Origin: Geosiphon pyriformis
Taxonomy: Eukaryota > Glomeromycota > Glomeromycetes > Archaeosporales > Geosiphonaceae
Length of the DNA: 64,000 nt
Direction: 5' to 3'
Assembly (NCBI GenBank): GCA_016748015.1
Contig: JAAOMT010000772.1
Span: 416,677 to 480,676 of the forward strand
Positions 49,685 through 60,638 of this stretch are shown here, piece after piece (position 1 is the stretch's first letter; each line of letters opens with the position of its first letter). The notes beneath the pieces are model-generated. The model had not been told where the DNA came from, searched no databases, and saw nothing but the letters and a program-made list of their open reading frames with translations. The position numbers and the translations under genes were made by a program.

Positions 49685-50545
49685 TTAATAATTTGCTGAG
49701 AAATAGTTCCTTGCGGAAATATAACTCTCCAAATTGCCCACATCAATACGTCCTTCTACTCTGAAACCATAAAAGGTCTCGTGACATTCGTTTATTACCC
49801 AAGCGATAAATTTTCCTGTCGCATCACGTTCTTCTAAAGCTTCGCCTTTATCCTTTGATTGCTCTAGAAAATCTCGAATTAATCTAACCACCTTACTGCG
49901 CAAGAAATAGAAACAAGGGCAAGCGTATCGAGAACTAGTATTTTGAGCCGATGGTTTTTCTAAGAAATACTGGATCTTTAACAAAACTTTCCCTTCCTTT
50001 GCTTGTTTTTCATCATCCTTTAAAGCTAATATTCCTACGTTACTCATTTCATCGTCTGATACGCAATAGGTGGTGACTAAAGATGCCTCCTGAAAATTCT
50101 CTATAAACATTCGCAAAACAGATTCAAACGAAAAGCTTTTTAAAAACAAAGTATCCCCACCAATTATCAGCAGCTCCTCATTAGTCCATCCAAAATGTTC
50201 TACCGCAAATGCAATATCACCTACGGCACCGATACGAGTCTCATTTGTATCCGTACCATCAGTGATGACATTTGTTGAGGGTATGCCATTTTGCGTGGCC
50301 CATGTAAGGAACTTATCGTAGAACCTATTGTTAGTTACCACGTGTACCAAGCTTGAAATTTCAATTTTCACGTCACGAAAAATGTTTAGCCAGTGGGTAA
50401 TAAGAGGATAGTTGTTTGGACCAAGTGGGAGCAACGCTTTTGGAATATTCAACAAGTGGGCATATCCACGGTTTTGGTCTGCAATAATATCTCTTTGAAG
50501 GCGTGTGCCATACCCCGCGGCGAGAATTAGAATTTTTAAGGGCAT
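49685..50545 (-). CDS. sugar-phosphate nucleotidyltransferase-like protein
   Basis: A single-exon gene of 286 residues. The N-terminal LILAAGYGTRL (6-16) is the nucleotide-binding signature of the NTP_transferase family, whose members join NTP and a sugar 1-phosphate. Further family-like pieces are KALLPLG, the IGGDTLFL segment carrying the metal-binding-type Asp, SNVGILAL, FLEKPSAQ, and near the end EGRIDVGNLESYISA. The protein ends there, so the left-handed beta-helix of eukaryotic GDP-mannose pyrophosphorylase is absent. The size resembles bacterial RmlA-type enzymes. The substrate cannot be told from sequence. Lack of introns is unusual beside its intron-rich neighbours. Confidence 0.85.
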   Translation of the reverse strand: MPLKILILAAGYGTRLQRDIIADQNRGYAHLLNIPKALLPLGPNNYPLITHWLNIFRDVKIEISSLVHVVTNNRFYDKFLTWATQNGIPSTNVITDGTDTNETRIGAVGDIAFAVEHFGWTNEELLIIGGDTLFLKSFSFESVLRMFIENFQEASLVTTYCVSDDEMSNVGILALKDDEKQAKEGKVLLKIQYFLEKPSAQNTSSRYACPCFYFLRSKVVRLIRDFLEQSKDKGEALEERDATGKFIAWVINECHETFYGFRVEGRIDVGNLESYISARNYFSANY

Positions 50546-50716
50546 TAGAGATTAAGTAATAGACCCTATCTGGAAGACGTCTTGGGGTAGGGCTTTGAAG
50601 TTCATTATTCCTGTTGTTCTGATCATTAGGCGTAGTCGAATTTCACATTTTCAATAAAATTGCGCGTGACGAATTCTCTTCGATTTTTTATTGGCACCCA
50701 AGTCTCCAAGAACAAA
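50546..50716. promoter_or_regulatory. bidirectional promoter region nucleotidyltransferase / DAD4
   Basis: 171 bp between divergent start codons. No motif assigned. Confidence 0.5.
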
Positions 50717-51197
50717 ATGAACAACCCTGTTGGAAGCTCTACTCTTCAAAATATTAACATTCCGGCCAATCTCAACACACAAAAAATCGAAAACCCTCAC
50801 GAAGAGCAACAAAACTCACTGTTGATTCGTGTCGTTTCTCATGTTGTAAGTAGAACCGTGCTACGCAAATTTCACAAAAAGGATTTTAAACCTGAGGAAA
50901 GTCTTGTATCATGATTTTTGATATCTAATACGTCTATTCACTTTTATCCTTGCACTTTACATCTCTAAAGCAAAAACTTAATGACGTGATGGAAGAAGTG
51001 ACGGCGCGTTTACAAGTAATAATAAAATATATTTCAATATTCCTTTGCTGTAACGATTTGCATTATTTCAAATAATTTCATAGGAAATCAACGAGTACAA
51101 CCGTGATATTGTGACCTTGTCACACGTTTGGGGAAACTATACAAGAAATGTGATGTTCAATTTGGAAAGTATCCAGCGATTGAACGATCCAAAGTAA
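50717..51197 (+). CDS. DAD4: DASH/Dam1 complex subunit Dad4
   Basis: Three exons: 50717-50845, 50971-51015 and 51084-51197, giving 95 residues. The Dad4 core begins IENPHEEQQNSLLIRVVSHV, continues QKLNDVMEEVTARLQ in a 45-nt exon, then EINEYNRDIVTLSHVW and NYTRNVMFNLE. This matches the small helical Dad4 subunit of the ring-forming DASH complex, which couples kinetochores to microtubules in fungi. An N-terminal extension of about 23 residues precedes the usual MENPHEEQQ start. The Met of MNNPVG at 50717 is the first available one. Confidence 0.93.
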
Positions 51198-51425
51198 AAT
51201 ATAAATTGAAAATATTTCCAGTTTTCAATCTCACTTAGAAATTTGTAGAAATTCCACCTCGATAACAATTAAATCGACGGCTCGTCTTGAAATTTCTATA
51301 TAAAATACTTGGATTCGATCCTGATAACGATTCTAAAATTAAACCATCCCTGAACCGAAATTCCATTAGAAAGCATTTTCAAGAATCCAGGTAGATTTAG
51401 AAGGGAAGGCGTGCCTTGCACTGAT

Positions 51426-53121
51426 CTAGTTCCCTCCGTAGAAAAAATGAATCAAACGATACCGAATCAAGAATCCCAGAGAGTTTGCTAATACTTGAAT
51501 CACCATTATTACGATTGTCAACGTACGTTCGTGCATCGGCCCAATTTTGAGAAGCAGAAGATTTATCAGCGTGAAATTGTTCACTTCTATTATTCCATTT
51601 TCCACTATTTTAATCTCGGCTAGCCCGAAATATGCAAATAATTTAAGAATAAATAAATTTATATATCGATGTGGAGCTTCAAGACGTACACTACTGTATT
51701 CTAGCTTGTTGGTTGATTGGTTGAATCTATAAAAAAAGAATGTGAGATCGTGAGGCATTTCGATCAAAGATAATTATTTGACCTACTTGGGCATTCGATG
51801 TCTTGGACAGTCTATGAGCCTGAACAATTGTGGAGTTGAATACAGAAAATTAAATATTTGAGGGATAAAAAATAACATCATTGTTTTACTAAAATGTCCA
51901 AGTATCCCAACAACGGCAAATATCATTCCTGCAAAATAACAATAGGTATCTCCGACAAATACTTTAGAAGGATACCTATATATTAACGAGAATCATGAGT
52001 AAAGCTTCAGCTAAACAAATTTAACATAAAGCAGCCTACCAGTTATGAAATAACAATCCCATAGTCACCCCTATGAAAGGTAGAATGAGAAAGAGAGAAA
52101 ACAAATGTGCCTCAACTGCTGGGTCTGCATCATTCAAAAATAACCAATCATTTATAGCTATTGAAGAAGCAATCACTAAGGATTGTCCAGCTTCTATTCC
52201 ATTCACACCAGCTAGAATGTTTATAGAGTTTGTGCAAAATACTGCTACCATCCCCATGTAAATATAATAGACAAATCCTAAAGAATAAAGATTGATTAAT
52301 CGAGATGTTAATTTAATTAAAAGATCCCGATTTACCTAAGTCAATTATTTTTCCCAGAAAAAACCGTAACGGGATAGGAACAACAATATGTGTCTCGCCA
52401 AAATTCACGTAATATACCATTAATAATGGAATTGATGCAATTGTGGGCAAAAACAATTTATATCGCCATCGAATGTCAAAGACGTCATCAGCAAAGCCGA
52501 GAAAAATCATAGATTGTAAGGACAATAATGCCGATAAAAATTCCCCCAGCTAAAAATAAAGAATCAAGCAGAATTAGAAATCTTCAAACCAAAAAAAACA
52601 GATTATTTTATAATATGTTACCTTATTGTGGGGAAAGGTTGGGATGTGAAATACTTCTTTGCGTGAAAGGATCCCCCCTGTTCCCGTTAACCATTCCATA
52701 AAAGGAAACGGGATGAATAAAAACAAACAAACTAAATAAACAGTCGCGCATACAACGCCCATACTTTCCGGTCTATAAGTAGAGTAAAGGGCATTAAAAA
52801 GGCTTGATTTAAAAAACGAGTTTTTCTTTAGAACCTATAAAGAAACTATTTAGAGTTGAATTACATGATAGGCTTTTTAGGCTTATTGATATCATGCCCT
52901 ATAAGCTTAGCTGCGAGAAAACTTTCTTTCAACGCAGGGATGAGATGCCAGGTTGTCGCGAAGCCCAATAAAGAAAACCCAACGGCCGTTATTAAAGGAT
53001 CGTGATTAGTATTAAAGATAAGAAGGCCGGCGACAGAACTGGGGATTAGGGTTAGGAAAGAGATAGTCAAAGACATTTTGTAAAAGGTGGGGATTCGGTG
53101 AAGTAGAAGAGGGATGGGCAC
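51426..53121 (-). CDS. ALG7: UDP-GlcNAc:dolichyl-phosphate GlcNAc-1-phosphate transferase ALG7/DPAGT1
   Basis: Six exons: 53121-52865, 52772-52622, 52549-52336, 52277-52040, 51975-51787 and 51726-51426, giving 449 residues. The enzyme starts N-glycan assembly on the ER membrane by moving GlcNAc-1-P onto dolichyl phosphate and is the tunicamycin target. Motifs: KPIIPESMG, the metal-binding [34 protein letters not shown], and [14 protein letters not shown]. Around ten hydrophobic segments give the polytopic fold. The order and spacing match the family across all five introns. The first intron splits the conserved IP pair, which is recovered exactly after joining. Confidence 0.96.
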
Positions 53122-53221
53122 CTGGATTTTAATTCCGCTGCACTCATCAAATTTGCAATTAAATGCACAGTCAATGTGCTACACATCTAATTTTATTCCA
53201 TACAATCAAATACTTATTTTT
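53122..53221. promoter_or_regulatory. bidirectional promoter region ALG7 / POP4
   Basis: 100 bp between divergent start codons, the tightest head-to-head pair in the window. No motif assigned. Confidence 0.6.
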
Positions 53222-54207
53222 ATGGAAGGTGACAAGAAATCTGAGGTTGCCAAGCTAAAAGTCTCAGAAAACGTATGTGCAGCTCATTCCTTCATTCTTT
53301 ACTGGGTTGAGTTTTGTGCTATTGTCGACCAGCCACATTCACTAAATTACCTCTAAGTTCTCACCCATTACAGTCGAGGATCGTTCAAAATTTAGAAACT
53401 ATATTCGACATTTTGTTACTGAAACAATCGGTGACAAAGCCAAAGATCCTGGAAAAGTATTTGATGAGAAGATAAAAGACAAGGTCATATTTCTCGATAA
53501 TCCCCCGAAATCCTCAGAAAAAGCTAAATGGAAACAAATAGAAAAAATGAAACATGCCCGATTTGGCAGAGTTATGACAGCCAAGGAAAAGCGTATTAGT
53601 CAAATTTATCATGTGCCAAAAGAAGCTTGCAAGTATGTCCCCTCAATTTTTTCCATATTCTCCCTTCGGAGAAAATATAATGAACTATCCATTATCGATT
53701 ATTTATCAAAAAAGATTCGAACTTTATGAGCCCCTCCACGAACTTTGGAAAGGATATATGAATGAACTTTGGGGTCATAAAAACACAAATTATCAGGCGC
53801 TCACCCCGAAGCTTTTAAAGGCCGACCTTCATGGAGCACTCATTACAGGTAAAACAATTTTTTGACTTAATTTTGATTTTATATATTCTTAATTAAACAG
53901 TTTTACAGTTCGTAAATCAACATGTGCTTCCTTCCTTGGAAAGTCAGGAATTTGTATCCAGGAGACTGCAAATATGTTGAAGTTAGTGACGCGAGATAAT
54001 AAATGCATAAGTAAGTAAAACACTTGAATTCTATCCTATCATTTTAACCATAATTTATTCTGTTTTAAAGATATCCCTAAAGGGTACAACATTTTCACTT
54101 TCGAAGTCCGTGGTATTCTCTTTTATATTCACGGTAATCAGATTAGACAGCGGGGTGCAGTCCGTGCCAACAAAAAATACAAAACAAAACCGACAATTGA
54201 TCTTTAA
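53222..54207 (+). CDS. POP4: RNase P/MRP protein subunit POP4 (Rpp29)
   Basis: Exons 53222-53272, 53358-53632, 53715-53848, 53909-54010 and 54071-54207, giving 232 residues. The acceptor of exon 2 could instead be 53384, also in phase. The C-terminal half is the Rpp29/UPF0086 fold: YEPLHELWKGYMNELW, then KLLKADLHGALITVRKSTC, CASFLGKSGICIQETANML and the PKGYNIFTFEVRG stretch. The N-terminal half is charged and Lys-rich, as in eukaryotic Pop4. It binds the catalytic RNA of RNase P (tRNA 5' processing) and RNase MRP (rRNA processing) in the nucleus. Confidence 0.94.
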
Positions 54208-55230
54208 GTATTATTCAAACCCAATGATATTGAGATAAGTGGATTATTGGTTTAAAAATACTCATCTAACATTTTGTATAAAGGCTTTATCTATTACTGA
54301 TCTTTGGATTTATCTTAGCGTATTATTAAAGCTAGATTCTACTAAGGATGATAATTTTTCTCACAGCTGGATTTTATTTCAATTGAGAAATTTCATTTAC
54401 TCATTACACTATGCATTCTACTATGGCTATTACTCGTTATTGAAAGGTTTAAGAGTAGAATATGATTAAGGCCTTTTGAGTGCACAAAATCGTACAAATT
54501 GAGAAGCTTTGTCTTAAATTGAATGTTTTGAAATTGGATTTTATGAAATATTTTTGCAAAATACGTTTTATTAATCAATAAATTGTTATTTCTTCGAAAT
54601 GATAAAAATTTACTAAAATTATAATTTGAATACTTTTAGGTCAATGATTTTATTTTAAAATTCTCTGAAATTACTTTTGAGATTTAAACATATATATATA
54701 TAATTTTAAAATTTAAATTTTTAAAAGGTTTAATCAGTAAAAATAGAATTTCATAATTTATCAAATTTTCAAATACTATCTTTGTCAAAATTAAGGATCA
54801 AAGCCAAGAGTTTCAAAATAAGCTTTTTAACATTATTCACAGCCTCAGCGAGTTTTATTAGATAATCTCAACTCTTAAAAGTTGAATCTATATGCCACGT
54901 TAAATCTGAAGATAATCAGATAAGATGAACAGTCCATAATTGAATAAGGATGTCGATTTTGAAAAACTAATTGTACAATTTTTTTAAAGAATATTGTCCG
55001 AATCTCCTCCCAATTAATACAAATCTCTCAAATTTACAAACGAAATTGCTTGTGAAAACTAGTTGGGAATGCCTAATACCTCCCCCTCCTTTCACATGTA
55101 TGCAAGAATTTTTTCGATGTTGGGTTCAAAAAAGAATGCAGGACTCAACAAAATCAAAATATTTGGATGAGGGATAATTGCTGAAAGGAAATAAGCATGA
55201 TCAAAAGAAACCACTTGAATTCCAGAGTAT
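54208..55230. other. intergenic spacer
   Basis: About 1 kb between the 3' ends of convergent genes. AT-rich with a short TA run near 54692. The small open frames show no recognisable domain. Confidence 0.6.
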
Positions 55231-56596
55231 TCACACATATAATTGGAGCATGCTGGCCTTTTTCACTTTTGAGTTACAACTTGGGCACCATTTTTTCGTC
55301 CCAGACAAAAAATGTTGTGCGCATACTGCACAAATTATATGCGAACAACTAAATGTCCAAATTCCTTCCCCTAGTAGGTTATCACATTCAGCACAGATTA
55401 AAATCATCGATTCATTTAGATTGGTTGCATGACCCGGTGAAAGTGGTTTGTTTGAAGTAGAAGTATTTCTGCGAACTGGAGGTGCCGAGCGAATCTCAAT
55501 TTCATCATTGTTATAGGTGTTAGAATTTGTATTGCTATTCCTGTTGTGGTTATTGTTGCTGTTGTTGTTGCTATTGTTATTATGGCTATTATTTGTAATA
55601 TGGCTATTGTTGAAAAAGTTATTGGTGCTACGGTTTCCACTTGATTCATTGTTCGTTGAACCTGAAAAATTGAAATCGTAAAGAGGATTATCTGTTAAAT
55701 TATCGGCCGTAACATCAGCCTGGTTATCGTGTGGATTAAAAATCGGGGTATCGTAAAGTAATTCGTTGGCTGTGAATGTTACACGAGACGTGTTATATGG
55801 ATGAAAAGCAGAGTTGTGCGGTCGTTGGAGTACATGACCACTTAATAAAGCGTTCAAAATACCTATAAACAAATGATTCACAGTAATCTAGCCTCAAAAA
55901 TCAATTTTTTAAAATAATAATTTGCCAAAAATTCAAGTTCGTCCCCCTTGAAAAACTCCAGTCAAGGTTAGGAATCTTATTGAAAGAAAGTGAGATTAAT
56001 TGCTTACCTGAAACAAAACGGCGGTCACGAATAGGACCAACTCCACTAGTTATACCACTAAAACCAGAATTAAGAAAGTTCGTCGATGACGATGTACTAC
56101 CACTACCATTATCTCTACGCCTATTAAAATCATTAGTGCTGCTGCTGCTACTGGAATGATCATTGAAGAGCACTATCGGTGATTGTACTCTTGCCAGCGC
56201 CACAATATCATTACCAATGTCTTCATTAAACATGTTGGTTCTTATTGTTGACGAGGATGAAGACGATGACCCTCCACTCTGATCTGGTACAACCTGCCCG
56301 GTAGCCTGTCCTATAATTATGGTATTTGTGTTACAATGATTAAGCAAGCTTTCTTGTGTCCGAGAAGAAGAGATAGTACTCATGACATCTGTGTCTTCGT
56401 CACTGTCGATTACAACTATCTCGATTGGTGTTGGAGCTATAGCGTTCCGGCGACGTGGTAATCTCGATATTCGAGAGGGTGAGGCGGGAGTTATTGCCCC
56501 TATCCTTCGTCTTCTTATACGATTACTATGTACAGTCGTCTGTGTGAGGTCAATTGGGGATTGGGGACTTGTTATTAATGTATGTGTGGCAGACAT
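55231..56596 (-). CDS. RING-finger E3 ligase with SUMO-interaction motifs (STUbL-like)
   Basis: Two exons, 56596-56008 and 55862-55231, giving 406 residues. The C-terminal RING is a complete C3HC4: Cys353, Cys356, Cys369, His371, Cys374, Cys377, Cys389 and Cys392, followed by KASMLQLYV at the end. The N-terminus has IDLT (15-18) and IEIVVIDSDED (58-68), both fitting SUMO-interaction motifs, and DEIEIRS lies further in. Between are Arg-rich (RIRRRRI), Ser-rich and Asn-rich disordered stretches. SIMs at the front plus a C-terminal RING is the layout of SUMO-targeted ubiquitin ligases (RNF4; fungal Slx5/Slx8, Rfp1/2), which act in genome stability. The assignment to that class is inference from architecture; RING identity is certain. 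Confidence 0.82.
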
Positions 56597-57591
56597 TTTG
56601 AGCCGGTTTTTCTTCAAAGAAGAAAAATGTTTTAGGAAACAGTAGTAATGAAAAGAAAGAACAAAGTCCTACAAGCTTTTCGTAGATGGTACAAAAGTTA
56701 TTGAGGGTAATAAAATAAAAGGAGTACAGTCGGGCGCCTCAAAAAGCTTGCAAGTTTGATGAGTACCGATTTTGAATAGGAAAACTTTGGGTTTATCAAA
56801 ATTGTTGAATTTACTCATTGATTTATACCCACGATTGGTCAGCTTTTCGTGAGTCTAAAAGACCAAAAATTTCGTAACAATTACAAATCACTAGGAAAAC
56901 AGGTTAGCTAAACAGGGTACCAGATAAAAATATTTCAAAACAAACCTTTTTTGTTACAAATTTTATAAACATAATTTACCAAAATTAATTGTTATTATTA
57001 TTAAAAATAATAATTTAATTATATATATACCTATTTAAAAAAGTTTAAAATAAAGTTTAATCATTAAAAAACAAAATTACTTTGGTTTCCAATTTAATTT
57101 CTATAAAAAAAGTGCTAAAATCTTAACAAACCCAATCTCTTTTCAAGGTTCTTAAAATGTTAAATTTTTCAAATGGTTGCAATCATCGAATGTCTCTTAT
57201 TTCTTTCTCCACTACCCTTACTTTGCTTGGAGTCTTTTGCCTGAAGTTTGATTTTTTATATCGTATTCCCTAAATAGAAATAAAATTCCCAGTTCATCCC
57301 GCCTAAAGTTTATGCGCAATACAATTTGTTAGATGCTTCCAACACTAATTAACTGATTCCCAGCGAATTTGTCGAGACTATTCAAAAATTCTGAGGAGGA
57401 TATATTTTATTTGAAATAATAATAATCAATCGAACGAAATGCTCATTCTTTTTCGGCTGACAGACTTTAAAAATAATGCTCGAAGCGGTTTTTGTCATTC
57501 TAAAGTAAACTCAAATATTTTTATGGATAAAATAAAAGTCGGTTTTTTCTAACTCAATAACGACACACTAAAAATGATAGAGGAGAGTAAA
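56597..57591. other. intergenic spacer
   Basis: About 1 kb holding the RING gene's upstream region and the ARP2 3' side, AT-rich. No gene seen. Confidence 0.6.
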
Positions 57592-59432
57592 CTAAACTGA
57601 TCCTGAAATACCCAATTTGTCCAGCGATCGAATACCCTCCTCCTCCCATTCCTGCTTGGTTATCCACCAAGATTCCCGATCTTTCATAATATTAGCTAAG
57701 ACTGCACCACCCAGAAACACCATGTGTTTACGGCGAGGAGGATCTTCAATACGAATTTTTAATTTCTAAGGTTATTGATATAAAAGAGAATGGTATCAAA
57801 TTAGAGAAATTTTGAGACTTATGTTAGATCATCAATTGCTCCAATAATTTGTACAAACCTGTAATCTTGAATTATCACCATTTGCCACCCTTTCCAAATA
57901 TAATTGCTTGAGCTCTTTCTCAAGACGACTTGGCAACCCTGGATACATTGATGACCCCCCAGATAGCACAATATGACGGTATAATTCAGACCTAACGTCG
58001 AGCGCGGCATCTTGAATTGCCTCAAAAAGCATCTCTTTTCATAACAATATGAATGAATGAATGGGTTGGGTAAGCACCAATAAGAATGTAATAAAAATGA
58101 ATTAATATCGATATTTACCAGCAACGCCATCCTGTTCATTATCAATTAAATGAGGTTGGAACATGCACTCTGGAGCTTCAAATCGCTCCGAGCCAACTTT
58201 TATGACACGTCCATCAGGAAGCTTTGGGAGCGCAATAAGATTGCATCAAATAAATTTTAGATTTGATCATATATTACAAAACGAAAATAGAATTAAAGCT
58301 ACCATGCTTCAATAGTTTTTTAAATACCGTATAATTTTCGACTAGCACTGTAGTCTCATTTGCCAGCTTTTGGTCTAGCTGAAGATCATAACTAATAGAC
58401 AAGGTTGCATAAGATGAGGCGTTAACCTAGCATTCAAAAGTTGGAGGTACAATTAACTCCTTACCGACAATGAGTTTGTACCTTACATAACAAAGTTTTT
58501 CTTTAATTTGGCGCACTGTTTCAAAATCTGCAGTACGGTTGAAAGCGTATCCCCTAAGCAAGAGCAATTTTATAAGGTATCGTGTTACATCACGACCAGC
58601 AACATCCAGCCGACGAGTCTGATGGGGCAGGGCAAACCCATCGTATATTGGAACGATATGGGTTACACCATCACCAGAATCTACAACAACACCAGTGAGG
58701 AGCCCTTGAAAACCCAAAACCAAGAAAGACCCTAAGAATTTGCAAAAAAAGCAGAATTGATCATTCTAATATCATTATATCCAACCTTGCGCATAAAGTG
58801 TCAACACAGCCTGAATTGATACGTAGACTCCTTGAAACCCATACTCTTCAAACATTGTGCGCACCATCTCTCGTCGATTGACCAGTGGATTCATGGGTGG
58901 CTCCGTCAAAAGCACTTTACATTCACGAGGGTCAACCTTCAACTTTTCATAAAAGGTGTAATTCCACAAATGTTTCATATCTTCCCACTTTTTTATGATT
59001 CCATTCTCCATTGGGTAAGACATTTGAAGGATCGAACGAACTTCGGCAGCCTCATCTCCAACCATAATATCTTTCACCTCTACATTTCCAACCTTCTCTT
59101 CAGCTCGAAGAATAGGGCGACCAACCACGGAAGGGAAGACGTGTTGAGGGAAATTTGAGCCGGCATATCCGACTTTAACGAACTAAGTTGAAAAATTAAA
59201 CTTTATAAGCCAAGAGTACCAAATACCAAGAATAAAAATCTATATCGCATTTTGTTTTCTCTGGTAAAATAGGTGTGCTGATAAGTAAGGTGTCTTTGAC
59301 CATATTCGAAAATTCCCATAGGAACGATACATATTCTTTAATAGGCGTTTGGAAGTAGTAAATCATTCGTATCTGTTGAGAAAAACTTACACCTGTTCCA
59401 TTATCAACTACAAGAGTCCTTGAGGCATCCAT
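57592..59432 (-). CDS. ARP2: actin-related protein 2 (Arp2/3 complex)
   Basis: Seven exons: 59432-59391, 59182-58786, 58704-58482, 58391-58328, 58221-58119, 58034-57859 and 57765-57592, giving 392 residues, the usual Arp2 length. The actin fold motifs are present: [50 protein letters not shown]. Arp2-specific features are the [20 protein letters not shown] and [13 protein letters not shown] blocks in the last exon. Arp2 is the nucleating actin-like subunit of the Arp2/3 complex that builds branched filaments at endocytic patches. The ATP-site residues appear intact. Confidence 0.97.
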
Positions 59433-59646
59433 AATAGAGATTGTCTATTTAAATTTCGTTTGAAATAAAAGAACACAAAATTTCCCGTGATTCTGAAATT
59501 TGCCCAAAGCGAAAAACTTATATGCAAATAGAATTTTATCAATGCAACCTGCCAATCGCCAACATAAATTTCGTAGAAAATTCAATCACTATTTAGGAAT
59601 TTTTTTTTTTGTATTTTCTTGCCACTTCCGACTTTTCTGTAATAAA
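59433..59646. promoter_or_regulatory. bidirectional promoter region ARP2 / RPL30
   Basis: 214 bp between divergent start codons. It includes a run of T on the plus strand shortly before the ribosomal-protein ATG. No motif assigned. Confidence 0.5.
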
Positions 59647-60393
59647 ATGGCCGCAAAAAAGACAAAAAAGACCTCTGAATCAATTAATTCGCGGTTGGCG
59701 CTTGTTATGAAGAGTGGCAAATATATGCTTGGCTATAAGTCTACTTTGAAGACACTGCGCCAAGGAAAGGGTTAGTAATTTTTCTTTGAGACTGGGTAAA
59801 AGAATCATAGGAAATTTTTCTATCGATATAACATTCTCGGGTTTCAAAGGGACAGGAGCCACCTCTTTATCTTTGTTTGTTTGTGTTTATGCTTTTTTAG
59901 TGGTGAAGATAGTCCTGAGAAAACCGAGAAAAAGCTTTTATTTTAATTCTTATTTTCATAATATATGCGCATCTCGTTGGGAATGCACCACCCTTTTCTT
60001 TCTACGAACCATGATTATTTTAGCAAAATTGATCATCATTTCTGGTAATTGCCCTCCATTACGAAAACATGAGCTCGAATACTATGCCATGTTATCAAAA
60101 ACAACCGTGCATCATTATTCTGGAAGTGAGTAGTAATAATAAATACTACATATCTGAACTTGGAATTTATGTATTATGAATTCTTGACTCACCCATTAGT
60201 ATCAATTTAATAGACAATATCGATCTTGGCACAGCATGTGGCAAGTACTTCCGCGTCGGTGTGTTGAGTATCACTGATCCAGGTGCTAATCAAATTTTAC
60301 TTTTTATATTTATGAAATTTACCTTAAGCTCTGAATTAAATTAAATCTTTTGAAATAGGTGACTCCGATATATTGTCATCATCTGCCCAATAA
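59647..60393 (+). CDS. RPL30: cytosolic ribosomal protein eL30
   Basis: Four exons: 59647-59770, 60024-60125, 60214-60282 and 60359-60393, giving 109 residues, normal for eL30. Recognised stretches are [55 protein letters not shown], and [20 protein letters not shown]. eL30 sits in the 60S subunit and, in yeast, regulates splicing of its own transcript by binding a kink-turn near the first intron. The long first intron here (59771-60023, 253 nt) is the largest of the gene, but I have not shown a kink-turn in it. Confidence 0.97.
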
Positions 60394-60638
60394 AAAAAAG
60401 CAATTTTCCAGTTTATCTAGCGATCTCATCTGGTTGTCTATGGTTAAGTATTTTTGTTTACTACTAGCTATACTTTCTTCATCAAGTCTAATGTTTAGCG
60501 CTTTAATCATAGCTACACCTTTGTGAAAATATTACTCAAAAAAAAAACTATCCCTTGGGTGTTGAGGAAATCACATAATAAATTAATATAAATTTTTTAT
60601 GTTAGAAATTTTCAGATGAACCTCTATGTTAATATACA
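60394..60638. other. tail-to-tail intergenic spacer
   Basis: 245 bp between convergent genes. Nothing else seen. Confidence 0.6.
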
